From Diphasiastrum complanatum (Eukaryota > Streptophyta > Lycopodiopsida > Lycopodiales > Lycopodiaceae), in NCBI GenBank assembly GCA_029204225.1, contig CM055093.1, positions 45,864,338 to 45,928,337 on the forward strand: a stretch of 64,000 nt of DNA, written 5' to 3'. Shown here in pieces: positions 11,451-22,047 of the stretch (positions are counted from its first letter, which is position 1; the number at the start of each line of letters is the position of its first letter). The notes under the pieces were generated by a model. It had not been told where the DNA came from. It searched no databases and saw only the letters and a list, made by a program, of their open reading frames with translations. The translations under genes were made by a program, and so were the position numbers.

Positions 11451-11462
11451 TAGTATCAGAGC
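11451..11462 (+). promoter_or_regulatory. Retrotransposon primer-binding site (initiator tRNA-Met type)
   Basis: TAGTATCAGAGC differs by one base from the common plant PBS TGGTATCAGAGC, which pairs with the 3' end of initiator tRNA-Met. It begins directly after the LTR. Confidence 0.7.
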
Positions 11463-12714
11463 TTCGGTTCAAAATTTGAGAGAACAAGGAGATACTCAAC
11501 AAACGGAATCCATTTATGAGGGATGGATTCAGCCATTATCTTCAGAAAGTCGGTGGTGTCTCTAGCCGGCCCTAAAATTTGATTTTTTTGTACGAAGGTG
11601 GCAGCTTGAGGGGAGATCCAGTGCTGCAAGAAGAAGGGTTGTAGTGCATGAGAAGGAGACAAACTTTTTTGCCTTCGTTCGTGGATGAACAAGACACAGA
11701 AGCTGAGCTCATTATGCAAGTTGCTGAGTTTGGCAGATCTTGGTGGAGAAAGTCAACGAGAAGGTTCTTCATTGAAGAATTCCAGAGTGAGGCATGTTTC
11801 TTGTAGGAGACACTCACTACTTCAGGGCAGGGCAAAAGTAGACAAAGAAGCAACATCACATTTTGAAGGTTCATTGCCAGAGCTTAACACCTGCTCCAGG
11901 CTGAAGATCTGCTGTAAGGACAGGAATGCTGTTTGAAGATCGCTGAAAGTAAGACATTTCAGATCACTGAAGGGGCTGGTTTAGGTTGCTGCTGGAGATC
12001 ACTATGGCAGCTGTGTTGAACATTACTACTGGACAACGAGTCTTGTTGAAAATCGCTGTTACTGTTGGAGATCCCTATTGTTGAAGTTTGCTATTGATCT
12101 ATCCATGCCTAAATGAGTTCTCGTAACCCACAAATTGTTGCTGAAGAAGTTTTTGTGCTGTCCACATTTGGCTGATTGCCCTGCGGTAGTCAATTGTCAT
12201 CAAAACTGCCTACTATCGCGACCTACTGCCTCATTGCGAGTTGTTGCTAGGTCACAATTTAATGCCCAGCTTTGACATGTTGACTAGTTACTGCCTAGTT
12301 TTGACCTACTAAGGACCTAACTTGCACAATAGACCTAGAAAGCTATGGGTTTTGGAAAGAGCTTGCAGCTTGGTGTTATTTGTTGCCAACTCAAGAATGT
12401 GGTCGTCCAATTTGGATTCGGCGTCTACCAGGTTCTTGAGCATGGTGCCCAAATGCTGGTAGGCCCTCGTTACATTTTGGAGAGTGGCCGGTGGTGAGGT
12501 ATGGGTTGGGCCTGGGTGAGGTGCAGCCCCTGATTCGTCATCGTCGTCATCCTCCACGAGGATCTCTGGAGAAATTAGGTCCTCTGGTGCGGTTGGATCG
12601 ATATACAGTTTGTGGAGAGCAATTCTGTTGTCTTGTCTTGTTGCACTTGACGTTGTGCTGTGGTGATTGATTGGGTCATGTGTTTAAACTGTGTTTCTTA
12701 ACTGATACTACTGC
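11463..12714 (+). other. Retrotransposon leader-like region, no protein recognised
   Basis: The sequence is non-coding by inspection, with repeated GAGATC and GAAGATCGCTG phrases and many GTTGCTG units. It is probably the interior of the element whose LTR ends at 11450. Confidence 0.35.
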
Positions 12715-13277
12715 TTGTTTCAGGATCATCCATTCACACTCTCTACCTTGATATCGTATGAGGACCCCAGATGTGTGGTGTTGATGATCCGGGAGATGAC
12801 AGACTTGTGTAGGGCGAGACTAGATGCTGACACCTCCCCCTTGATACAGCTGAGCATACAGGAGTGTCTATCCCGTCGGAGACAGAGGCAGGAGAGTATT
12901 GATTCTGATGGAGAGGCTGAGATTCCAGATGCCTCCATACATAGACGACAGAGACAGTGTCAGCGACCAAAGAGACAGCCAGCCCACAGGCCACAACCTA
13001 CAGCTTCACGGCAGCAGAGACGCCACCGACCATCCACTCGGAGACAGAGACACACAGTTCGTTCAAAGACAGTGCCACAACATACTTTACATCATTTTTT
13101 CACAGGCGGAGGGACATCTATATGATGATTGACTCTCCTTGTGCCTATCACTATTTCCTGTTTTACTGTAATCTTATTTCTTTTAGGTGGTAGAGCTTTC
13201 ATGCTCCCACCGGGCATACTTGACATGTACCTATTTTCAGTCCTATGTACCTTAGGGTATTTCATGGACATTAATAA

Positions 13278-13290
<13 letters not shown>
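12715..13290 (+). repeat. Retroelement 3' unit, copy A (basic ORF plus LTR-like tail)
   Basis: A 136-codon frame (12715-13125) starts with a block containing YEDPRCVVLMIRE, then becomes very rich in Arg, Gln and His. A tail follows containing a GCTCCC...ACTTGACATGTAC box and an AATAAAGA polyadenylation-like signal at about 13273. Related units occur at 15060-15690 (YVDQRCGVLMVRE) and 49470-49945. The match at protein level suggests it was once coding. The family was not identified. Confidence 0.5.

Positions 13291-13361
<71 letters not shown>
13281..13361. repeat. (TC)n microsatellite, about 40 units
   Basis: An uninterrupted TC run of about 80 bp begins just after the AATAAAGA signal of the preceding retroelement unit. 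Confidence 0.98.
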
Positions 13362-13364
<3 letters not shown>

Positions 13365-13531
13365 ATCATACCCCCCTTCCTTAATGTCCCGTTCTCTCTT
13401 TTCCTCTTCGTCTCCCTTCTTCCTACCCTGTCCATGTCTCCTAGTCCTCCATTGTTGCACCATAGCCACTTAGCTTATCATTATTGTCCTGTTTGTTTTG
13501 CCTAGTCCTTCGCACATCCTAGCACCTTATT

Positions 13532-15050
13532 TTGCTTCTTTATTCACCGTCACTTACCCTTTTTCTTGTTTTATGCCTTGGCTGTCGATTTTCTTCTCTT
13601 TGCTTTCCCAGCCATCTTCCGTTAGCCTATGCCCCTCTTTTGCTCTTCCCTATTGCCTTCTACCTTACTTTTCTTCATTGTTTTTCCCTTCTTCATCATG
13701 CTGAACCGTTTTTTTGCCTTTTAGATGATGATCATCAAGTACAACGAGATGATCATTTGGTGAAAATCACTGGCAATACTACACTTTTGCATGACATTCA
13801 AACTCAAATGATTGGTTTACAAGATCTCATGCAATCTATCTCCCTTTGCATCTCTTCACTTACCACACATGTTCCTTCTAACTCTGTTCTCGATCCTACA
13901 TCCAATCATTTTCTTTCTACATTACACAATACCTCACACAATCCACCTTGCCCTTCCCATCTTGCCCACGGCCTTCGTGATGAGGTGTGCTTGTCTGTCT
14001 ATTTTGGTTCTTCCAATGTTATGGAATCATAGAATTGGTTGTTCCACTTGGAACCTAGTTTTACTTGATCCCTCATAATGCCAATCAAACATATACAACT
14101 TGTCGTGCTTCACCTTTTTGGACACGCTTTGACTTGGTGTCATGTACATCAACCTACCGCTACGGCTGATTGGGCCGAATTCAAAGTAGTGTTACACTTT
14201 GCTATATTTGACCCCATCTGGTCATGTCCCAACTCGACCTCTATTGGCAACTCAAGCAAACAAGTTCGATTATAAATTATAATGAGAAGTTCATTGAGTA
14301 TGCTTATCTTTTTATTGACTTGCTATGGTCATTTTAGTTGTTATATTGTTGGTTTATGCGGTGCTTTATGTTTTTATGTTTAATCCTTTCAATCAACGCC
14401 TCTTGATTATGCCATGTCTCTTGCTAGTACATTCTAGCATAAATATCTAGCTCAATGGCCCCCTTTTCAGTGTCGTTCTGTTTCTCGTCCCCTTTTTCCT
14501 ATCTTGTTACCCCTGTTGTTTTGTTCACTCCTGTTTCTAATTTTTCTCATGTTCCTCCTTGAGACCCTCCAAGACGTTCTTTTTTGTTTATTGTAATGTT
14601 GTTCTTAGAACGTATTTTCCATAGAAAATTGGTAAAATTCGTGCTAAGAACCTTTGCTTCGATTGTCGTAGTTCTGATCATCTTACCGTGATTGTCTGCA
14701 TCCTTGCCCAGCTGATGATCCCTCTCTTTACATTGTTGAAGAGATTCTGAACCTGCTCTTGATGACTCTGCTGAATGTCTACCCTGATTGGCCTATGCTA
14801 CTTGGTCAGGCACGTTTGATCCCTATTTTGTTTGTTTACATGTTCATGTTAATGGTCATGAGTTGATTGCCCTAGTTGATTTTGGTACTACTCATTCTTT
14901 TGTCAATTAGCACATTGTCTCGCATATTCAGGCACAATTCTTTCTCTCGTACATCCGTTGGATGTCGTAGTGGTTAACTCCCATTCATTTCAGAGTGCTC
15001 GTATGTTTCGTGGGCTTTCTTACCTGTTCTGGCCAAGTTGATTTCCCCAC
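13532..15050 (+). pseudogene. Ty3/gypsy gag-protease remnant
   Basis: After a hydrophobic low-complexity leader, the frame gives a gag region with LVKITGNTTLLHDIQTQM (about 13755-13810). Further on, broken frames match the gag of the gypsy element at 37.0-37.7 kb (NWLFHLE, then LFGHALTWCH). A zinc-knuckle-like CFDCRSSDHL lies at about 14660, and a retroviral-type protease block with LVDFGTTHSF lies at about 14870, where a Ser or Asn is usual in place of Phe after the Asp. RT, RNase H and integrase are missing: the protease runs into retroelement unit B at 15060. Many frameshifts are present. Confidence 0.65.
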
Positions 15051-15059
15051 CAGCTGATT

Positions 15060-15690
15060 ATGCTCTACTCATTGATGTTCTATGTTGACCAGAGATGTGG
15101 AGTATTGATGGTACGAGAGATATTTCGTCTGAGGAGTGACATTTGTCATTGCACCAACCCCGGCATGAGTACTATACAACCATCATCCATGTATTACTTC
15201 CTTCTTCAGCGTAGATCTCGTGTTGACACAGAGGCAGAGTGAGAGGATGAGGTGGTAATCCCTTGCAGACCCGGGAGTCGGGACTAGAGACAATGTCGTG
15301 AGATGTTGAGACACGACAGGCCTCACAGACTTGCACACGCCCTCCATGACCTATGACACCCAATTCTTCCACCATCACAGTCTGATTGAGGTGCTCATCT
15401 CATGATATGGCATGATGTATATCATTTGGTCAGACGGTTTATTATTCCATTTATTTGGTGCATGGGAACTCTGGTTATGAATTCTCTTAAAGCTCGTTAT
15501 TGAGTTGATCATTTTATATCTTTCATTCTTAGTCTATTGTTGGATGGTACAGATTTTACCTCGTAGATGTTTGATGCTCCCTAAACTAGACGGAACTTGG
15601 ACTGTACTCTTCAATTCTTATGTACCTTTGGTACCTTATAAACATTAGTGAAGCTTTCTTCTTTCTCTTGTGTATGTGGACCATCCTCTT
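15060..15690 (+). repeat. Retroelement 3' unit, copy B
   Basis: This unit is related to that at 12715-13290. It contains the matching YVDQRCGVLMVRE block, a decayed Arg/His-rich frame, then the ATGCTCCC and TTATGTACCTTTGGTACC boxes at the same spacing. Units A and B bracket the gag-protease remnant, so they could be the old terminal repeats of one element or two separate insertions. Confidence 0.45.
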
Positions 15691-15799
15691 TGAATAGTTG
15701 TGTTTAATGATGTGGAAGCTGAGATTTTTCCTAAAACTTTTTCCAAGTCTAAATGAAAAATTCTCAAGAAATGCTTGTGGGTTGTCATTTTGATGGCAG

Positions 15800-15966
15800 G
15801 TGAGGATGGACCCAAGAAATTCGTCAGAAGTTGATTTGGAAAAAATGGCAACGTCTAAGATTGAAACCTTAACACTGGGGCAGCTTAAGCAACAAGAGGG
15901 GGATTATATCTACAGATACCGGTACAATGGAGGAGCGTCTTCACAGCTTTGGTTAAGCTCGGGAAG
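15800..15966 (+). CDS. Host gene exon 4
   Basis: The exon encodes residues 147-201 plus two bases of the next codon, starting VRMDPRNSSEVDLEKM and including GDYIYRYRYNGG and WLSSG. The acceptor is GGCAG at 15795-15799 and the donor is GTTAGT at 15967. It joins exon 3 at ILNFDK|VRMDPRN. Confidence 0.9.
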
Positions 15967-16405
15967 GTTAGTGCTAAGTTAAGCTTGTTAGATATTAGTC
16001 TTGTACAGTTTATTTTATTTTTCAATATCTGCAATGGTGGCTCATAAAAAAGGTCAATCATATCATAAATCTAAAGAATGTCATTGTATAGCAGATGAAT
16101 TGGTAAAATATCAGTGAACGACAGACCTTTTTGCTTGTTTGGGTCTCATCTTTTGTAACAAGTGGAAAGTACTCCGACAAAATTCGTGTAGGATGTTTTG
16201 AAGAGATGAATGAAAGATGTGGAGAGGTATCATCCTGAGTACAAATGCTGCACAATATTTCGTCATGGGATTTTGCACTTGAGGATCATGATGAAGCTCT
16301 CTGGCTACAAAAGTATCCATTGAGTTTTAGTGTAAAAGCTGAATTTTGCTCTCTTGTTACAGCCTTTGGCATCCTCCAAGTTTTGAAATGCTTGCTACAC
16401 TGCAG

Positions 16406-16618
16406 ATACACAGTGATTGACCTTTCTGCTGGGCCATGTACATATGGAAGGGTGGACTCTGATGAGGGTAGTGTTGGCTATCGTTCAATTCCAAGGTTGC
16501 AAGATTTTGTTTTACGTGGAGATCTTGTGATTGCCAAAGAAACTGAAAATACATTTGCTGGGCAGTTATCAGCTCTTGTGGCATCTGCCATAGAGCATGC
16601 AATTTCACCGGATGTCAG
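16406..16618 (+). CDS. Host gene exon 5
   Basis: The exon completes codon 202 and encodes residues 203-272 plus two bases. It includes YTVIDLSAGPCTYGRVDSDE and SIPRL, which look like the best conserved block of the protein. The acceptor is TGCAG at 16401-16405 and the donor is GTGCGC at 16619. Confidence 0.92.
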
Positions 16619-17192
16619 GTGCGCAATTAGTTTATGATTCTATAGCAGTGTATATTCCTGAATATCACTTAGAATAAATTGAAGACATGGTAATCCATTT
16701 GATTAGAAGAACATCGACTTAAGAAGTATTTTCTAACTGCCTAATAAAATACATTGCTTTGCAGATTAGATGATTTTAAAGCTATTTTTCTATCAATATA
16801 TGATGATGCATCTTAGAAAGCTAAGTTTCTAGTCACTCACCATTGTATGATGACTTTGAGGTCTTAGGACTTTCAGTTATTGCACAATGAGCAAAAGTCC
16901 TTTGTTCATGAAGAACGAAACCCACAAAGGTCTGCAAGAAGCCATCAGGGAGCTGAAAAATTTGAAAGCAGTCCGTGAATAGTGTGGGATAATACGTACC
17001 TACTTGGAAAATACTGATCAGGATTAGATTAGGCCGATGAGTTCATCGAAGGATTTTTTTGCTTTTCTACCAGCCTGGGCTTATATTATGATGTCTGTCT
17101 GTCTATGTAGCTTTTTGCTGAAATTCTGCTGTTTGGCATAGGGTAGGTACAACTACAAATCTCGTAGATTTTTAAAGTTGTCTCCTCAACAG

Positions 17193-17319
17193 GTTTGAAA
17201 GAGTTGATTCTGCTGAAAGGCTCTTGGTCTCCATCATAGTTTTGAGTAATCATCACTACTACAACCTTTTCCAAGCTGGTTACAATTTCACCATTGACAT
17301 GCAACAGATCGAATCTGAA
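17193..17319 (+). CDS. Host gene exon 6
   Basis: The exon completes codon 273 and encodes residues 274-315 (RFERVDSAERLLVSIIVLSN, then HHYYNLFQAGYNFTIDMQQI). The acceptor is AACAG at 17188-17192 and the donor is a strong GTAAGT at 17320. The 10-kb intron 6 follows. Confidence 0.9.
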
Positions 17320-17899
17320 GTAAGTTAGAATATCTGATATTGTCTTTTCTGCATACGTGATTCTTTCATCTTAGCAAATTTGAAGTGTATTTTTATGAAT
17401 ACCTTGCTCTATGGCTATCTGGTTGAGGCATCTGTTGGCTCACCCGCTTAAACGTATTCCTGTTTGTAAAAAATAATGCTTCTTTTTGTCAAATAACAGA
17501 AGCTAGCTCATACCTTCAGATACACGTTTTCTGTATCTTCATGCAATGCTAGCTATGAAATTTTTATTTTTTCCATCTAAAATGCCAAAAATTTATGGTT
17601 TGATAGTACCCTTCAAGAAAAATTGCAACAAGCATGACATCAAGCTGCCTTTTGCACATCAAAGCGTAAAGTTTTGGTTTTTTAGAATCATACGTGAGAG
17701 CCTTACTCATGCAGTGGTGGATATAGATCTCAGAGCACATGCACATTGAAACACATTCTAGTACAACATAGCAAAGATCGCACAATCTAGTATAAGTAAT
17801 GGCTGTTCAAAGATTGTAGAAAGTGAGGAAAATGATCTCACATCATCAGTACTGCAAACAAATCACATCACATGCAGGTGTAGATTATAAAGACCTTCT

Positions 17900-19080
17900 C
17901 CAAGGATCAAAGACTAGGATGCTGAACCCATAGGAAAAAAGGGAAACGGATGGTGGACAAACCAACCCAACCAAACCTAGATCGATCGAATCTAGCCTCC
18001 AAGCCTCTTAATCGTAAATAACTTATGGGGCGAACGAAGTAGGCCTACTGACCTCCTAACGGGATAATAATCCGAGATCAGTCGAGTCGTGGGCATGACT
18101 TCTTTTCCCCTTATTCAAGTTCTGACCTCGGAACTCAAAGTTAGGGAAGTTCCTTTTCAGGCTACCTTCCTGCTCCAGAAATCATCGTCATCTGAATGAC
18201 CCTTCCATTGAACAAGATGCTCGGTAACTACACGATTTCTCAATCGTTTAGTTATGGTATCCAAGATCCTTTTCAAGTCGAGCACTTCCAATAGGTCCAG
18301 TTGATCTCCAGAACCAAGATGTTTCCTTTCACGTAGACTTTTCTTAAGTCGACTAACGTGAAAAACCGGGTGCACTTGCGTTCCGTCTGGGAGGTCCAAT
18401 TGGTAAGCCAAGGATCCTTTTTAAGATTTTATACGGTCTGCTATATCTAGCGGATAATTTGGAATGCTTGCCGGTATGCGTTACGTTAGAATCCTTCGGG
18501 ATTCGTAAATACATCCAATCCCCTACATGAAAGTCTCGAGGTGATCTTTCCAAATTAGCATAATGTCTGTCCCTATCCTAGGCACATTTGACATTCTCAC
18601 GTGCTATCTGTAGCATTTCTTGCATATCGTGCAGAAAATCTGTTACTTTCTGAAACTTGATCGATCGAGTTTCAACTACAATGGGCGATTGAGGTTCAAA
18701 ACCGTACATAGGCATGAACGGACTATAACTAGTAGCCGAATGCTTACTACTATTATAGGCAAACTCAATCAAGGGTAGATACTTTCTCCCAATGAGATTG
18801 CTATTGGGGACCATTCGGAGCCGGTTCGAACCGGGGAAAAAAAAGAAACCCCTGAAAAAGCCAAAAAAACGTTTTGGAAATTATATTGTTTTGCCGTTCG
18901 AACCGGTTTCCGGTTCGAACCAGCCTGGCCCGTTCGAATTGGTTTGAACCGGTCGAATCGGCCGATTTGAATCTGCTTGTAACCTTGTAAGATCCGAAAC
19001 TCCATTGTGTGAAATTCCGATTTTTGGTTTACATCAACTATCCAACTCCATCTGAGTTTCCGGGATAGCATTCCATATTT
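17900..19080 (-). pseudogene. Ty3/gypsy integrase end with chromodomain-like tail
   Basis: On the minus strand the order is KYLPLIEFAYNSS (integrase core end, about 18780), FHVGDWMYLRIP and KLSARYSRPYKIL (integrase C-terminal GPY/F region, about 18520-18440), then HPVFHVSRLKKS and VTEHLVQWKGHS (about 18370-18190). The last resembles the chromodomain of chromoviral gypsy elements. A purine tract AAGGGGAAAAGAAG at about 18100-18113 may be the polypurine tract preceding a 3' LTR. The coding part is split by a small hAT-like element and by frameshifts. Confidence 0.72.
18801..18987. mobile_element. hAT-like miniature element (copy h), about 187 bp
   Basis: The right end reads GTAACCTTG, as in copies b and i. 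The interior is almost entirely GGTTCGAACC palindromes and variants, the motif type of copies a and e. Candidate target repeats TGAGATTG (18793-18800) and TAAGATCC (18988-18995) agree at only five of eight positions, so the left boundary is uncertain. It interrupts a gypsy integrase frame. Confidence 0.6.
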
Positions 19081-19099
19081 CCAATGGAGAAAAGATTAA

Positions 19100-21055
19100 G
19101 GCCAAAAGTCCCTGTGTATCTTATGCACATAACCCTCTGAATGAAACTGAAATGACTTATAATGGTTTGCTAGAAGCAATACATATGAACTACAGTATCA
19201 ATAAATGATCTTACACTGTAGATTCAATCGACTAACTCAGAAGTAACGCTGATTTAGAAATATTTGAATGTTTTGGTGTGGATCCCAATCTAAACACCAC
19301 ATTCAATCTGATTCTAAACCCATTCTAGGTCAATAAGTAATTCTCATTAAGATATCTTTATTAACCTGCGAGTAATTGTCTCCAAACAATTCTCATCAAT
19401 ATGCCTATGTTTTAGGATTTACCGTCTAGTTTATGCATGCATATAAACTTAGTCTAAGGAACACTTTGTAGATCCACAGGATTAAAAGTTTGTACAAAAG
19501 AATTTATGATCCCACAAAGATTAACTACATAGCATATCTCTACAGATCTCACACAATCTGTAATCAACACGTCTTTAAATGGGAACCCTGTAACCCAGTT
19601 AACTCTAAGAGAGAATATTTCTCAAAGAGTGCTATTTCATAACCAAAATCTTGATCAAAGATTATTTCAAAAGAATATTTTGTTAGAGAAAATTTTATTC
19701 CTTACATCAACTCATAGATCCTAGTTCTTACTAAGATCAAGCTAATCTCAACCCACAAGGAACAAGTTTCAACAAACCATTTCGTAATAGAATTCTCAAT
19801 TTTTGATACAAATCGATCGGATTTGTAATCAGTAACTTTTCTACTACAAGAATGTTTTCTAATTTTCCTTCCCTTACATCTTCTAACTAGATTTCAACAA
19901 CAATCCTTAGAAGACTCCAATACTAACAAAAATATCCTATCAATCCTGATTCTAAAAACAGGTCCTTCATCTATACATATTACGGATTCCTCCTGGAATC
20001 AATGCTATAGATGTTTCGCATAGATAACTTTCTATCCTCCTACTTCTCCCCCTTTTAATTGGAAACTACACGAGTTTCCATTAGGCATCATATCAATCGA
20101 GATATGGCCTAGGAGAAGTCTTAAGGAAGAACTGAGAAATCTTGAAAGTCAAAAATATGTGTTGCACTAACGTAACTTAATACAGTTAATGTCCCAACAC
20201 ATTCACCAAAAATGACTTATCCAAAGATCCTCTTTGTTGGTAATAGAGTTTGCTATCACTAAGAAATTGATTGGTTAGTCAGAAGATGACTATTGATTCA
20301 CCAAGGAAGAATAACCATATATTAGAAAATAATATGATCAACCTTTCATGGAATTACATGAAATCGGGTTAATTTTTATTTACAAATTTACTTAATATAT
20401 TCTCAAAAAAATAAATAGCTCTCCGGAAATTCGATTTTGTAAATTTGAGATATCCACAAGGGGTCATGACCAATACCTCAAATTTCCGACAGAACACCCT
20501 TTTGTGACCAATAGATATATGACCTTACTATGATCAAATTGCACTAGTTAGTTTAAATCTTCCCTTTGGAATTGCTTGCGTGCGTACCATAGGTTCTTCC
20601 TCCAAGCAACCGTCCAAATCCCGATCCAATTGTCCCAAAAAGTCTTATATGGAATTTAATTGTCCCAAAGAAAATTTCGGACAACAAATGACTCAAATTA
20701 TGTTGCGAGTCCCACAAATCCGTACTATGTCAAGTTTTCGGGAATCTTTTGAATTCCAACTCCATAGTGCGAATTGCAGCTCACGTTTCTTTCTCCCCCT
20801 TTGAGAATCTCTGCGGTCACTGAAGGGAATTCAGGATTCACACTAAATTTCATTTGATTTGGAGTTAAATTGTGGCTACATTAGATTATCGGTTTCTTGT
20901 TTTGCCTTTGGTGTACTATGGCATCCGCAAATTTTTCCTCCCCTTACCATAGGCTTTACTTTTTCAAATTTCGGGGCAATTTTGACCAGTACTTAGGTGA
21001 AAAAATTGTGAATTCCATGACAACGCGATCTTCTTGGTCATGATAGATCACATCT
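19100..21055. other. No recognised gene; AT-rich repeat-like DNA
   Basis: There are almost no open frames on either strand, and no motif of a known element was found. It lies in intron 6 between a gypsy remnant and an LTR-like fragment. Confidence 0.4.
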
Positions 21056-21059
21056 CTTC

Positions 21060-21275
21060 ATGCAGTCCTCCTGCTTCCGTCACACAGACATGCAATACTC
21101 CATATGTCTCAATTAGAGTGTCTGGGTCCTCTCAAGGTTATTAGTCATAAACTGGCCTTGACATGGAATTAAATCAGAGCGCGACCAACAATCTCCAATA
21201 CTGGAGGGCCGATGTACCATATTAGGACTATTCCAAGTCCTTAACCGAATATGGCCATAACAATATCATTGCCTG
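21060..21275 (-). repeat. LTR-like fragment, related to 58328-58495
   Basis: The segment from about 21108 to 21265 matches 58328-58495 over the phrase GGCCTTGACATGGAATTAAA and its flanks, with scattered differences. The second copy abuts a polypurine-tract-like string, which suggests both are pieces of the LTR of a minus-strand gypsy element. Confidence 0.55.
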
Positions 21276-21338
21276 TTGTGTTATGCTACGTGAGATGTCC
21301 CTCCTGCGACAGGACCTATGTCAGACAGCCTAACATAC

Positions 21339-22047
21339 TTACCCTAACATACTTACCCAGACACACAGTCCCAGATTGGATTGATCAAATGCTTGATTAA
21401 TGGAAGCATGATGAAGCAGAACGCGAACTTCTTCATGGAACTGTAAAGCAATCTTGTTGACTGTCTCAGATTTCTCTTGCTTTTCATAGATGAGTATTTT
21501 TGGTTGGGAAACCTGTGGAACAGAGAATGGAAATCGGTGAATACTAAGTCTTCCTTCATATGGAAGTTTCGCATGAAAGAGCACAATCAATCGCTTCTTT
21601 ACTTGAACTTCGGATAGTTGCTGAGAGGGAAAAAATATGTGCTGATCTTTGAATGGCCAGTTCATGTGGCAGCACAGAACCAGATTTGGTTTCCCAGTAA
21701 AGGCTGTTGAGCGGATTTGCCAAGTATTGGGGATGGAACTCAGCTCGATGCCCTGCTTTGCAACTATTCGATGATGTTTTGAGTTGGAAGTTGCAGATTG
21801 GATTGATCAAATGCTTGATTAATGGAAGCATGATGAAGCAGGGCATAGCATCGTTTCCCTGTGGCAGCGATGGGCGGCTGCAGCTGTAGAACTGTTGTGG
21901 CCAGGAGTCTAAAGCGTGAGCAACCTGCAATGGGGATGAGCCCGAATAGCCATCGCGGCTGTAGCCGCCAGAGGGATTGAATCTAAATATTTTGGGATAT
22001 GAAACCCTTAGGGTTACTTGCAACCCTTGTAAAAAGTTTTGAGTCAA
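21339..22047 (-). other. Unrecognised frames with a 47-bp direct repeat
   Basis: Minus-strand frames of 108 and 163 codons overlap here but show no family motif. A 47-bp sequence beginning AGATTGGATTGATCAAATGC occurs at 21373-21419 and again at 21795-21841. These are probably decayed retroelement interior. Confidence 0.35.

Noticed and set aside
12309-12557. Minus-strand 82-codon frame with an acidic start
   Set aside because: Its composition is plausible for a coding piece, but it has no recognisable family and sits in a retroelement leader; evidence is too weak to call a gene.
13092-13473. Long frames on both strands over the TC tract
   Set aside because: They are dinucleotide repeat translations (Arg-Glu or Ser-Leu runs) with no domain.
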